64,000 nt of DNA, taken from NCBI RefSeq assembly GCF_000429005.1, contig NZ_AUBA01000009.1:62001-126000 (forward strand), read 5' to 3'. The DNA comes from Novosphingobium acidiphilum DSM 19966. Its GTDB lineage: Bacteria > Pseudomonadota > Alphaproteobacteria > Sphingomonadales > Sphingomonadaceae. A model generated the notes under the pieces. It searched no databases, was not told the origin of the DNA, and saw nothing but the letters and a program-made list of their open reading frames with translations. Positions 26,247 to 35,222 of the stretch are shown one piece after another. Every line of letters begins with the position of its first letter. The first letter of the stretch is position 1. A program made the translations under genes and the position numbers.

Positions 26247-26732
26247 CTATTTCTTGCGGCCGAAATCCACCGTTACCACATTCGATCCGTCATCGGCAGT
26301 GGCCGCCGGCGTGTCGGGGGTGTCGTTTTCGGCATCTTCGTGCAGATCTTCGTCAAGGTCACCGGCCGCCTGGAACTGCAGGCCGAAATCGACCGCCGGA
26401 TCGACAAATGCAGTGATCGCGCTGAACGGAATGACCAGGGTCGACGGGATCTGGCTGAACGACAGACCCACCGAAAAACCGGTATCGGTAACTTTCAGAT
26501 CCCAGAACTTGTTTTGCAGGACGATCGTCATTTCATCGGGAAAGCGTTCCTTCAGACGGGTCGGGATCGAAACCCCCGGCGCCGCAGTCTTGAAGGTTAT
26601 ATAGAAGTGATGCGTTCCGGGCAGCATGCCGCCCGAACTTTCCACCTGGCCCAGCACGCGGCCGACCACGGCGCGCAGCGCCTCCTGCACGATTTCGTCA
26701 TAGGGGATCAGGCTGTCGGGCGCTTCACTCAT
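26247..26732 (-). CDS. sspB: SspB-family ClpXP adaptor
   Basis: A 161-residue protein of the alphaproteobacterial SspB type, which carries ssrA-tagged proteins to ClpXP. The globular domain (about 1-115) has THHFYITFKT, RFPDEMTIVLQNKFWDL and FGLQFQ strands; an acidic flexible linker follows (about 122-148), and the end NVVTVDFGRKK is the ClpX-binding tail typical of SspB. smpB, whose product adds the tag system's partner, is at the other end of the window. Divergent from hisB. Confidence 0.92.
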   Translation of the reverse strand: MSEAPDSLIPYDEIVQEALRAVVGRVLGQVESSGGMLPGTHHFYITFKTAAPGVSIPTRLKERFPDEMTIVLQNKFWDLKVTDTGFSVGLSFSQIPSTLVIPFSAITAFVDPAVDFGLQFQAAGDLDEDLHEDAENDTPDTPAATADDGSNVVTVDFGRKK

Positions 26733-26836
26733 AAGTCAGGGAAATGACGCCACCGGGCGCAAGGGTCAAGCACCGAATAGGGGTTGCCGGACAAGTTCGT
26801 GCGCGGTGTGGCCCGAAATCGCAGATGGACGATTTT

Positions 26837-26842
26837 TTGACA
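26837..26842 (+). promoter_or_regulatory. Candidate -35 element before hisB
   Basis: An exact TTGACA lies 47 bases before the hisB start in an A/T-richer stretch. No convincing -10 hexamer at 16-18 bases is visible, which is common in this group. Treat as a weak prediction. Confidence 0.3.
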
Positions 26843-26888
26843 AAAACCCGTTCCCGTTTTTTGCGCATCGGCTTTATAGGCGCTTTCC

Positions 26889-27482
26889 ATGCGCATCGCC
26901 ACAATCGCCCGCACCACCGCCGAAACCGATATTGCCGTCACGGTCAATCTGGACGGCACCGGTACCTATGAGGTGTCGACCGGGATCGGGTTTCTCGATC
27001 ACATGGTCGAACAGTTCAGCCGTCATTCGCTGATCGATGTTGCGCTGCGTGTTCGCGGCGATCTGCACGTCGATCAGCACCACACCTGCGAAGACAGCGC
27101 GATTGCGCTGGGCCAGGCGATCCATCAGGCGCTGGGCGACAAAAAGGGCATCGCCCGTTATGGCGAGGCGCACGCCCCCATGGACGAAGCGCTGGCGCGG
27201 GTCGCGCTCGATATTTCAGGTCGTCCGATCCTGGTGTGGAACGCCATGTTTACCCAGCCGCGCCTGGGCGAAATGGACACCGAACTGTTCGAACACTGGT
27301 TCCAGTCGGTGTCGCAGGCCGCAGGGATCACGCTGCACATCGCGTGTCTGTATGGCAGCAACAACCATCACGTGATCGAAGGCATCTACAAGGGTTTTGC
27401 CCGCGCGATGCGGCAGGCTGTCGCGATCGATCCGCGCAAGGGCGATGCCATCCCTTCGACCAAGGGTCAGCTGGGTGGCTGA
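26889..27482 (+). CDS. hisB: Imidazoleglycerol-phosphate dehydratase
   Basis: A 197-residue dehydratase, the sixth step of histidine synthesis. The two repeated metal-binding motifs are seen as FLDHMVEQFSRHS with DQHHTCEDSAIALG in the first half and CLYGSNNHHVIEG with FARAMRQA in the second. Length is typical of the monofunctional enzyme. First gene of hisB-hisH-hisA-hisF; its stop overlaps the hisH start. Confidence 0.97.
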   Translation: MRIATIARTTAETDIAVTVNLDGTGTYEVSTGIGFLDHMVEQFSRHSLIDVALRVRGDLHVDQHHTCEDSAIALGQAIHQALGDKKGIARYGEAHAPMDEALARVALDISGRPILVWNAMFTQPRLGEMDTELFEHWFQSVSQAAGITLHIACLYGSNNHHVIEGIYKGFARAMRQAVAIDPRKGDAIPSTKGQLGG

Positions 27483-28092
27483 GGTCACCGCGCTGATCGA
27501 TTACGGCGCGGGCAATTTGCGGTCGGTCGCCAATGCCTTGCGCGCGGCGGGCGGCGATGGCGTGGTGGTGACGGCCGATCCCGCCCTGGTGCGCACCGCC
27601 GACCGCATCGTCTTGCCCGGCGTCGGCGCGTTCCGCGCCTGTGTCGACGCGCTGCGCGCGGTGCCCGGACTGGTCGAGGCGATGACCGAGCGGGTGCAGT
27701 CGGGCGGGGTGCCGTTTCTGGGCATCTGCGTCGGCATGCAACTGCTGGCGACGCGCGGTATCGAATTCGGCGTAACCGATGGCCTTGACTGGATCGGCGG
27801 CGAAGTGCGGCGGATCGAACCGGCCGAAGCCACGATCAAGGTGCCGCATATGGGCTGGAACGATGTGGCGCCCCATGGCGGCAGCCTGATCGTGCCGGGC
27901 GAGGCTTATTTCCTGCATTCCTATCACTTCGTGCCGGATCAGGCGTCGGACATCGCCGCGATCACCGATCATGGCGGGGGCCTGGTGGCCGCCGTGGCGC
28001 GCGACACGGTGCTTGGGGTCCAGTTCCATCCCGAAAAGAGCCAGGACTACGGGCTGGCGCTGCTCGCCCGTTTTCTCGGCTGGAAACCTTGA
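27475..28092 (+). CDS. hisH: Imidazole glycerol phosphate synthase, glutaminase subunit
   Basis: A 205-residue class I glutamine amidotransferase that feeds ammonia to HisF. Nucleophile Cys85 in GICVGMQ, and His185/Glu187 in GVQFHPEKS complete the triad; the PGVGAF oxyanion strand is at 48-53. The start is taken as GTG 27475, overlapping the hisB stop, since the protein then begins VAEVTALIDYGAGN as in the family. Confidence 0.96.
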   Translation: MAEVTALIDYGAGNLRSVANALRAAGGDGVVVTADPALVRTADRIVLPGVGAFRACVDALRAVPGLVEAMTERVQSGGVPFLGICVGMQLLATRGIEFGVTDGLDWIGGEVRRIEPAEATIKVPHMGWNDVAPHGGSLIVPGEAYFLHSYHFVPDQASDIAAITDHGGGLVAAVARDTVLGVQFHPEKSQDYGLALLARFLGWKP

Positions 28093-28105
28093 AAGAAGGC
28101 CCGGC

Positions 28106-28834
28106 ATGATCGTTTTTCCCGCCATCGATCTTAAAGGGGGCGAAGTCGTGCGCCTGGCCGAAGGCGACATGGCGCGCGCCACCGTCTATGGCGATGATCC
28201 CGCCGCACAGGCACGGCTGTTTGCCGAACAGGGCAGCCGGCACCTGCACGTGGTCGATCTTGATGGCGCGTTCGCGGGCGAGGCGCGCAACCGCGCAGCG
28301 GTCGAGGCGATCCTGTTGGCGTTTCCAGGGCACGTCCAGCTGGGCGGCGGCATCCGCAATGCGGTTGCGGTCGATGGTTGGTTCGACCTTGGCGTGTCGC
28401 GCGTGGTGATCGGCACGGCCGCGCTCAACGATCCGCAATTTGTCAAGGACATGGCCGCGGCCTATCCGGGCGGGATCGTCGTGGCGGTCGATGCACGCGG
28501 CGGCATGGTTGCCACCCACGGCTGGGCCGAAGTGTCCGATGTCACGATCGCCGACATGGCGCGCCGGTTCGAAGATGCGGGTGTCGCCTCGATCCTGTTT
28601 ACCGATGTCGGCCGCGACGGCCTGCTCAAAGGCTGCAATATCGATGCCACGGTCGATCTGGCGCGCGCGACGCGGCTGCCGGTGATCGCCAGCGGCGGGG
28701 TCAAGGGGCTGGACGATATCCGCCTGCTGAAAATCCACGAAACCGATGGTATCGAAGGGGTGATCACCGGCCGCGCGCTGTATGACGGGCGGCTCGATCT
28801 GGCGGCCGCGATCGCCATGGCCGAACGCCGGTGA
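28106..28834 (+). CDS. hisA: Phosphoribosylformimino-5-aminoimidazole carboxamide ribotide isomerase
   Basis: A 242-residue TIM-barrel isomerase. Catalytic Asp8 in AIDLKGG and Asp129 in VAVDARGG are both present, as is the phosphate loop ASGGVKGLDD. ATG is 13 bases after hisH. Its stop overlaps the hisF start (GTGA). Confidence 0.97.
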   Translation: MIVFPAIDLKGGEVVRLAEGDMARATVYGDDPAAQARLFAEQGSRHLHVVDLDGAFAGEARNRAAVEAILLAFPGHVQLGGGIRNAVAVDGWFDLGVSRVVIGTAALNDPQFVKDMAAAYPGGIVVAVDARGGMVATHGWAEVSDVTIADMARRFEDAGVASILFTDVGRDGLLKGCNIDATVDLARATRLPVIASGGVKGLDDIRLLKIHETDGIEGVITGRALYDGRLDLAAAIAMAERR

Positions 28835-29592
28835 CGGTCCGCGTCCGCGTCATTCCCTGTCTTGATGTGGCCGAAGGCCGCGTGGTCAAGGGGGTGAACT
28901 TTGTCGATCTGCGCGATGCCGGCGATCCGGTCGAACAGGCGCGCGCCTATGACCGGGCGGGCGCCGACGAATTGTGCTTTCTCGACATTTCGGCCACGCA
29001 CGAAGGCCGCGGCACGCTGCTCGACGTGGTCGCGCGCACGGCAGAGGTGTGTTTCATGCCACTGACCGTGGGCGGCGGGGTGCGCGAAGTGGCCGATGCG
29101 CGCGCGCTGTTGCTGGCCGGTGCGGACAAAGTGGCGGTCAATTCGGCCGCGGTGGCGCGGCCCGAACTGGTGCGCGACATTGCCGAAAAGTTTGGCGCGC
29201 AATGCGTGGTCGGCTCGGTCGATGCGCGTCGCACCGGGCCCGGCCGCTGGGAAATCTTCAGCCATGGCGGGCGTCGGCCTACCGGGATCGACGCGCTGGC
29301 CCATGCGGTGCGGCTGTCCGATCTGGGGGCGGGCGAATTGCTGGTTACGTCGATGGATGGGGATGGCACGCAGGGCGGGTATGATCTGGCGTTGACCCGC
29401 GCGATTGCCGATGCGGTGCCGGTGCCGGTGGTCGCCAGCGGCGGGGTCGGCACACTCGATCATCTGATCGCGGGCGTTGTCGAAGGGCATGCCAGCGCGG
29501 TGCTGGCCGCTTCGATCTTCCATTTCGGCACCTACACGATTGCCCAGGCGCATGCGGCTCTGCGCGCGGCGGGCCTGCCCGCGCGCGGCTGA
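28831..29592 (+). CDS. hisF: Imidazole glycerol phosphate synthase, cyclase subunit
   Basis: A 253-residue TIM-barrel cyclase that forms IGP and AICAR with ammonia from HisH. The IPCLDV start motif (catalytic Asp12), the second catalytic Asp in VGSVDARR and the phosphate loops PLTVGGGVR and VASGGVG are clear. GTG start overlaps hisA. In many relatives hisE follows at once; here it is 3.7 kb away. Confidence 0.97.
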   Translation: MTVRVRVIPCLDVAEGRVVKGVNFVDLRDAGDPVEQARAYDRAGADELCFLDISATHEGRGTLLDVVARTAEVCFMPLTVGGGVREVADARALLLAGADKVAVNSAAVARPELVRDIAEKFGAQCVVGSVDARRTGPGRWEIFSHGGRRPTGIDALAHAVRLSDLGAGELLVTSMDGDGTQGGYDLALTRAIADAVPVPVVASGGVGTLDHLIAGVVEGHASAVLAASIFHFGTYTIAQAHAALRAAGLPARG

Positions 29593-29696
29593 AACGCGTT
29601 TCCACCTGGTTGCGCACCCGTGCCGGATCGGGACTCGCGCGAATGCCGACCCGGGACGGCGTTGGCGAATCGGCGGGGCAGGCCTAGGCGGTCGGC

Positions 29697-29873
29697 ATGA
29701 CCTTGCGCATCACCACCCTGTTGCTCGTCGTGTTCGCATTGGCAGGATCACAGGCCTGGGCGGTGCCCGTCACCGGCGGCGCGACAGTGGATGAACCCGC
29801 AGCCCTGGTGCTGTTGGCGCTGGGTGTTGCCGGGCTCGTGATCGGACGCCACGTGGCCAAACGCCGCGATTGA
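29697..29873 (+). CDS. Very short PEP-CTERM-like protein, 58 residues
   Basis: The frame MTLRITTLLLVVFALAGS begins with a signal peptide (cleavage probably after QAWA, residue 22). After about a dozen residues it ends in DEPAALVLLALGVAGLVIG plus HVAKRRD: a Glu-Pro pair, a hydrophobic segment and a basic tail, the layout of PEP-CTERM sorting signals recognised by exosortase (here DEP in place of PEP). Almost nothing remains between the two signals. It lies 104 bases after hisF with a poor ribosome site. Could alternatively be a two-helix membrane peptide. Confidence 0.5.
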   Translation: MTLRITTLLLVVFALAGSQAWAVPVTGGATVDEPAALVLLALGVAGLVIGRHVAKRRD

Positions 29874-29886
29874 GCGCGGCATCGGG

Positions 29887-30705
29887 CTAAAACCGGATCG
29901 TCGGGCCAAGCGCCAACGCAAAAAGCACGGTTGCAGCCGGACCCAGCACCAGCAAGGCCGTGTTGCGCGCGATGATAAAGCGGCGGCCTTCTCCGGCCCC
30001 CCTTGCGCCAAAGCCGATTGTGATAAGCCCGGCGATTGCGCCAAGCGATGATGCCAGCGCCGACGTCAGAATGATCTCAAGCCCTTTGGGATTGAGCAGG
30101 CTTGCGACCAGAGCGGCCAGACCAAACGCGGCATAGTATCCCAGCGCGATCGTCCGGCGCGTACCCCGCGTGGCAGAACCGGGGCCGATCATGGCGGTCA
30201 TCGTGCGCTGACCCACCGCAATCAACGTGACATAGATGATCAGCCCGGTGCCGGCAAAGGCGCCCCGCCACAGCAAGGGGTAGGGCAGGGGCGCCAGACC
30301 ACCATCGCCGTCCGGTCCAAGATCGCCAAGGCCCAGAATGCCTGAAAACATCAGGTAGCCTGCCGCCTCAAACCCGCAACCGAGCCAGCAGAACCAGGTG
30401 ATCAGGCGGGCCATATCGGTGCGGCACGCGCGCCAGATCCGATAGAACACGACCGCCAGTACCGCGTCGGTCGCAGGCCCCGCCACGGCGACCATGCGCC
30501 GGGCCATTGCCGTGGCACTGGTGCAGTCGACGTAGAAGCTGCCGATCTCGTTCAGCGCGCCGTGCGTCGCCAGGCAGGCCGCGGCGTGCCCGCCGACTTC
30601 GTGCGCCAGCGTCAGCGCCGGCATCAGCAGCCACGCTATCGCGCAAATCGTCGGCAGGTCAGCATGGCATGCCCGGCGCGCGTCGTTGCCCGCAATATCG
30701 GACAT
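29887..30705 (-). CDS. Multi-pass membrane protein with HEVGGH motif, possible metallopeptidase
   Basis: A 272-residue protein with about seven hydrophobic segments. His35-Glu36-Val-Gly-Gly-His40 lies in the first membrane segment, the HExxH zinc pattern of membrane metallopeptidases such as M50, and LNPKG near 220 recalls but does not match the second M50 motif (NxxPxxxLDG). Such M50B-like proteins are poorly studied. The start is the ATG giving MSDIAGNDAR; the frame is open far upstream but the sequence there is Arg-rich and not protein-like. It faces the mini PEP-CTERM gene and sits inside the split his cluster. Confidence 0.6.
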   Translation of the reverse strand: MSDIAGNDARRACHADLPTICAIAWLLMPALTLAHEVGGHAAACLATHGALNEIGSFYVDCTSATAMARRMVAVAGPATDAVLAVVFYRIWRACRTDMARLITWFCWLGCGFEAAGYLMFSGILGLGDLGPDGDGGLAPLPYPLLWRGAFAGTGLIIYVTLIAVGQRTMTAMIGPGSATRGTRRTIALGYYAAFGLAALVASLLNPKGLEIILTSALASSLGAIAGLITIGFGARGAGEGRRFIIARNTALLVLGPAATVLFALALGPTIRF

Positions 30706-31024
30706 TGTCACGCCACCATCGCGTCTGCGGCCAGCCATGCGATGCATCCAGCGCCGAAAGCGGCATCGGGCCCCGGACCAGTGTGCTCGGTCGGGATGAT
30801 CCCGAACCACCTGCCATCGGATGATTGGGCCGCAATTGCACCCAAGACGACGATCCCCCCAGCGTGCATGCCTGCCCCCCTTGCCAGGGTGCAAGCGTAC
30901 CAATCCGCCGGGGGGCGGCCCAGACCTTTTTGAACACGTCCGCCGCCGATCAGGCCGGCGCGCGCCGGGCCTTGATCCGGGGTGCCAGGCCCGGATCAGG
31001 GTTCGCATCGGCACCGGTTGCGTC
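30706..31024. other. Gap between the HEVGGH gene and the M13 peptidase
   Basis: 319 bp with no acceptable gene. Two short stem-loops are visible: 30790-30804 (TCGGGAT-G-ATCCCGA) and about 30970-31001 (CTTGATCCGGG with CCCGGATCAGG, one G-T pair). The second lies 25 bases after the M13 stop and may end that transcript, though a T-run is lacking. Confidence 0.45.
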
Positions 31025-33061
31025 TTACCAGATTTTGACGCGGTCTTCGGGCTTGAGATACATCTTGCTGGTCGGGCTGGGTGAAAAGGCCTTGTACCAG
31101 GCATCGCTGTTGCGCACTTCCCACACGCGGAATTCACCCGGCGAATGCGGATCGGTCAGCAGGCGCTGGCGCAGCGCTTCATCGCGGTGCTTGATCCGCC
31201 ACACTTGCGCATAGCCCAGGTAGAACCGCTGATCCCCGGTCAGGCCGTTGATCACCGGCGCCGGCTTTCCGCCCAGCGACTTGTGATAGGCATCATAGGC
31301 GATGGCCAGCCCCGCCAGATCGGCGCTGTTTTCACCCAGCGTAAGTTTGCCCTGAATGTGCTGCCCCGGCAGCGGTTCATAGGCGTCGTACTGCTTGGCA
31401 AGCTTGGCCTCGGCGGTGTTGAAGGCGGCAATGTCGCTGTCGGTCCACCACTTGGTCAGCTTGCCCGATTTGTCGAACTTGGCGCCCTGGTCGTCGAAAT
31501 GGTGGCTCAATTCGTGGCCGATGACCACGCCGATACCGCCATAGTTGATCGCCGGGTCGGCCTTGGGGTCAAAGAACGGCGGCTGCAGGATCGCCGCGGG
31601 AAACACGATTTCGACCATGCCGAAATTGGCATAGGCGTTGATCGTCATCGGGGTCATGCCCCATTCCCAGCGATAGAGCGGCTTGCCCAGCTTGCCCACG
31701 TTGTAGGCAAATTCGAACTGGCGGCTGCGCAGGGCATTGCCGAACAGGTCATCGCGGCGGATATCAAGCCCTGTGTAATCGCGCCATTGCGTGGGATAGC
31801 CGATCTTGGGTGTAAACGCGGCCAGCTTTTCATGCGCTTTGGCCTTGGTCGGCGCCGCCATCCAGTCCAGCTTGTCGATGCGGGTGCCCATCGCATCGAT
31901 GATGTTGTGGACCAGTGCATCGGCCGCCTGCTTGGTCTCGGGCGGGAAATACTTGGCAACATAGATCTTGCCGACATCTTCGCCCAGGATGCCGCTGGTA
32001 AACGACACCGCGCGGCGCCAGCGCTCTTCGCGCTCGGGCGTTCCGTTCAACGTGGTGCCGTTGAAAGCAAAGCTTTCCTTGGCAAAGGCTTCGGGCAGAA
32101 AATTGGCATAACCGTCAAGACTGCGCAGCAGCAGCATGTCCTTCAACACGCCAAGATCGGCGCCTTCGATCAGCTTGGCCTCGGCGGTAAACGCCGAAGG
32201 CTGGGCCACCAGCACATATTGCGGCGCCAGGCCGACCGATTTGAACATTGCGGCAAAGTCGAAGCCGGGTGCGGCGCTGGCCAGCTGTGCCATGGTCATC
32301 CGGTTATAGGTCTTGTCGGCGTCGCGGCTGTCGATGCGCGTCCAGTGGGCCTGGGCAATCTGTGTTTCCAGCGCCATCACCGCCTGCGCGCGGGCCGTGC
32401 CATTGGCCTCACCCGCCAGATCGAACAGCCTGGCCAGATGCGCCACATATTTGCTGCGCGTCTCGGCCATCTTGGCGCTGTCCAGCAGATAGTAATCGCG
32501 ATCGGGCAGGCCGATCCCGCCTTGCGCCAGGTTGATTACATAGGTCTCGGGATCCTTGTCATCCTGCCCGACGCGGAACCGGAACGGGCCAGCCACGCCG
32601 TTGCGCGCGGCTTGTCCGACCAGTGCCGCATAGCCGGCCTTGTCCGACAGCGCCTTGATCTGGTCCAGCCAGGGCCGGATCGGCGCCAGGCCGCGCGCTT
32701 CGACCGTGGCCAGGTCAAGATAGCTGGCATAGGCATTGCCGATGCGGCTGGCCGGATTGGTCAGTTCGGCCTTCAGGATTTCTTGCGTGCGCAGCTTTGA
32801 CAGATCGTCGAGCACGGTGAACATGCCATAATCGGCCTTGTCCGACGGGATCTCCGTGGCTTTCAACCAGCCGCCATTGGCATAATCAAAGAAATTGTCG
32901 CCCGGGGCCACCGTGGTGTCCATGCCTGCGGTGTCAAACCCGAACGTGCCGTAGGTCGGTTTCGCCGAGGCCGCGGTATCGGCCGGCGCCGATTGGGCCA
33001 ACAGCGATGCCGGGGTCGCCAGTATCGTACCGGCCAGCGCGGTAAGAAGGATCCTGCGCAT
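31025..33061 (-). CDS. M13-family zinc endopeptidase (PepO/neprilysin-like), exported
   Basis: A 678-residue peptidase with an N-terminal Sec signal (LLTALAGTILATPASLLAQ, cut near residue 23). Zinc motif HELSH at 516-520 and ENSAD at 577-581 give the three ligands and catalytic Glu517; INAYANFGMVEIVFPAAILQPPFF is the substrate-binding NAY-region. The end VKIW corresponds to the family CxxW without its Cys, as in most bacterial members. Probably degrades peptides in the periplasm. GGGAG at 33071 precedes the ATG. Confidence 0.94.
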   Translation of the reverse strand: MRRILLTALAGTILATPASLLAQSAPADTAASAKPTYGTFGFDTAGMDTTVAPGDNFFDYANGGWLKATEIPSDKADYGMFTVLDDLSKLRTQEILKAELTNPASRIGNAYASYLDLATVEARGLAPIRPWLDQIKALSDKAGYAALVGQAARNGVAGPFRFRVGQDDKDPETYVINLAQGGIGLPDRDYYLLDSAKMAETRSKYVAHLARLFDLAGEANGTARAQAVMALETQIAQAHWTRIDSRDADKTYNRMTMAQLASAAPGFDFAAMFKSVGLAPQYVLVAQPSAFTAEAKLIEGADLGVLKDMLLLRSLDGYANFLPEAFAKESFAFNGTTLNGTPEREERWRRAVSFTSGILGEDVGKIYVAKYFPPETKQAADALVHNIIDAMGTRIDKLDWMAAPTKAKAHEKLAAFTPKIGYPTQWRDYTGLDIRRDDLFGNALRSRQFEFAYNVGKLGKPLYRWEWGMTPMTINAYANFGMVEIVFPAAILQPPFFDPKADPAINYGGIGVVIGHELSHHFDDQGAKFDKSGKLTKWWTDSDIAAFNTAEAKLAKQYDAYEPLPGQHIQGKLTLGENSADLAGLAIAYDAYHKSLGGKPAPVINGLTGDQRFYLGYAQVWRIKHRDEALRQRLLTDPHSPGEFRVWEVRNSDAWYKAFSPSPTSKMYLKPEDRVKIW

Positions 33062-33098
33062 ATAAAGCCAACTCCCTGAGCCTTGAAAAATTTGGAGT

Positions 33099-33114
33099 GG
33101 TTTCGTTCGAAACC
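33099..33114. promoter_or_regulatory. Inverted repeat in the M13-hisE divergent spacer
   Basis: GGTTTCG-TT-CGAAACC, seven-base arms around two bases, lies 38 bases before the M13 peptidase start. Size and place suit an operator for the peptidase gene. No family can be assigned. Confidence 0.35.
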
Positions 33115-33283
33115 GGTGCCTCGTCAATCGGCCTGCCTGTCGTTTGTCGACGCCTGTTGTCGGTTGGTAGGCGCATCTGTGCCGCTGGTCTGCAATGGAC
33201 GCGCGCCGCCCCTGCCATTGCCGGTCCTGCGCGACCACCTTCACGCTTGACGATAGCGGGTCGGGCCGCCATGCCGCAAGCCT

Positions 33284-33607
33284 ATGGACCACGCCGATAT
33301 TCTCGCCCGTCTGGAGGCAGTCATTGCCGACCGGATCGGCGGCGATGCAGATGCCAGCTATGTCGCGCGCCTGCACGCCAAGGGTCTGGGCAAAATCGCA
33401 CAGAAACTGGGTGAAGAGGCAACCGAAACGGTGATCGCCGCGCTGACCGGCAGTGCGGCCGAACTGACCGGAGAGGCGGCCGATCTGCTGTTTCATCTGA
33501 TGGTGCTGTTGCGCGCACGCGACGTGGCGTTTGATGACGTGCTGGCCGAACTGGCGCGGCGCGAAGGCACCTCGGGAATTGTCGAAAAAGCAGGCAGGAG
33601 ATCCTGA
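33284..33607 (+). CDS. hisE: Phosphoribosyl-ATP pyrophosphatase
   Basis: A 107-residue all-helical MazG-fold enzyme for the second step of histidine synthesis. The LGEEATETVIAAL and LTGEAADLLFHLMVLL helices carry the metal-binding Glu/Asp residues (ExxE and ExxD patterns). The product is standalone HisE, not fused to HisI. It is only two bases ahead of hinT. Confidence 0.95.
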   Translation: MDHADILARLEAVIADRIGGDADASYVARLHAKGLGKIAQKLGEEATETVIAALTGSAAELTGEAADLLFHLMVLLRARDVAFDDVLAELARREGTSGIVEKAGRRS

Positions 33608-33609
33608 TC

Positions 33610-33987
33610 ATGGCCGTCGACGCCACGCAAGCCTATGACGATCAGAACATTTTCGCCAGGATCCTGCGCGGCGAAATCCCGTCACGCACCGTCTATCAGG
33701 ATGACTGGGCGCTGGCGTTCCACGATATCAACCCCCAGGCGCCGACGCATATCCTGGTCATCCCGAAAGGCGCCTATGTCAGTTGGGACGATTTTTCGGC
33801 CCGCGCGACCGAGGCTGAAATTGCCGGCTTTGTCCGCGCGGTGGGCCATGTCGCGCGTGAAGCGGGGCTGGTCGCCCCGGGCTATCGCCTGTTGGCCAAC
33901 ACCGGCACCGACAGCCATCAGGAAGTGCCGCATCTGCACGTGCACCTGTTCGCCGGGCGCCCGCTCGGCCCGATGCTGGCGCGCTGA
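33610..33987 (+). CDS. hinT: HIT-family purine nucleoside phosphoramidase
   Basis: A 125-residue HinT. The histidine triad HLHVHLF is at His108, His110 and His112, preceded by NTGTDSHQEVPH. It hydrolyses AMP-lysine-type phosphoramidates. hisE-hinT pairs are frequent in alphaproteobacteria. Start ATG two bases after hisE. Confidence 0.96.
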   Translation: MAVDATQAYDDQNIFARILRGEIPSRTVYQDDWALAFHDINPQAPTHILVIPKGAYVSWDDFSARATEAEIAGFVRAVGHVAREAGLVAPGYRLLANTGTDSHQEVPHLHVHLFAGRPLGPMLAR

Positions 33988-34049
33988 TCGGGGCTTTTTT
34001 ACGATTGTGGCCTTGCCCCCGACTCCTGCGAACGGTTACTGAAGCGTTC

Positions 34050-34493
34050 ATGCTTGCCCCGTTACCTCAAACCGGCTGTTTCGACGGCGCGCGGCATCTT
34101 TTTGCCGTCAGGGTCTATTTCGAAGATACCGACCTGTCGGGGGTGGTCTATCATGCCAACTACTTGCGCTGGTTCGAACGCGCCCGGTCCGACATGCTGC
34201 GGCTGGCCGGGATCGACCAGCGTGCGGCGCACGACGCGGGCGAAGGGGCCTATGCGGTGACAGACCTGACCTTGCGGTATCTGCGGCCTGCCCGGCTGGA
34301 CGATGCGGTGGCGGTGATCAGCCGCGTGGCCGAGGTGTCGCCGGCCACCTGCCGGCTGGACCAGCAGGCCTGGCGCGGCGAAGAACTGTTGTGCAGTGCG
34401 GGGGTGCGGGTGGCGTTTGTTGCGCCCAGCGGGCGGCCGCGGCGTCAGCCGGCGCCGTGGGTTGCCGCGTTTCGCGCGCTGCTGGAAGAATAA
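34050..34493 (+). CDS. ybgC: Tol-Pal associated acyl-CoA thioesterase
   Basis: A 147-residue hotdog-fold thioesterase. The family motif is YFEDTDLSGVVYHANYLRW, with catalytic Asp28 and His35 region. YbgC heads most tol-pal clusters and is linked to phospholipid metabolism. The gene is read with tolQ, which starts 25 bases later. Confidence 0.94.
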   Translation: MLAPLPQTGCFDGARHLFAVRVYFEDTDLSGVVYHANYLRWFERARSDMLRLAGIDQRAAHDAGEGAYAVTDLTLRYLRPARLDDAVAVISRVAEVSPATCRLDQQAWRGEELLCSAGVRVAFVAPSGRPRRQPAPWVAAFRALLEE

Positions 34494-34518
34494 GGGTTTT
34501 CAGGATGGATGTTTGCGC

Positions 34519-35222
34519 ATGATGCTCCAAGTGCTTGCCGCCGCCGGTGCGATCGGCGCACCCACCCGGCTCAACCCGGTCGAACTGTTCCTGCACGCCG
34601 ATATCGTGGTCGAAGGCGTGATCGGCGGGCTGCTGTTCGCATCGATCTGGGTGTGGATGATCATTGTCGGCTTTGTCCTGCGGATCTGGACGACGGGCAG
34701 GCGGTGCCGCGCCTATGAAGACGGCTTCTGGAATGCGCGCGATATCGACGCCTATCAGAAGGAACAGGGCAAGAAGGACATTCCGACCGCGCGCGTGGTG
34801 ACCGCGGCGCTGGCCGAATGGCGCCGTTCGACCGCGGGCAAGACGATCGATCGCGAAGGCACGCGCCAGCGTCTGGCGCAGGCGATGGACAGCGCGGTGA
34901 CCGAAGAGGCGGACCGGCTGGCGCGGCGGCTGAACTTTCTTGCCACGGTCGGTTCGGTTGCGCCGTTTGTCGGGCTGTTCGGAACCGTGTGGGGCGTGAT
35001 GGACAGTTTCTTTCGCATTGGCGCGATGCAGAATTCGTCGCTGGCGGTGGTAGCCCCCGGCATTTCCGAAGCGCTGTTCGCCACGGCCATCGGGCTGTTC
35101 GCGGCGATTCCGGCAGTCGTTGCCTACAACCGCTTTTCATACCGGGTCAGTGCGTTCGAAACCGGCCTGTTCCGCTTTGCCGACCGGTTTCACGGCACGC
35201 TCAGCCGCGAGCTTGAACAGTA

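Noticed and set aside
30706..31137. In-frame upstream extension of the HEVGGH gene
   Set aside because: The extra residues are Arg/Pro-rich and overlap the end of the M13 gene; the ATG at 30705 starts a normal membrane protein.
31145..32800. A 551-codon plus-strand frame
   Set aside because: Antisense to the M13 peptidase, which has a complete zinc motif and signal peptide.
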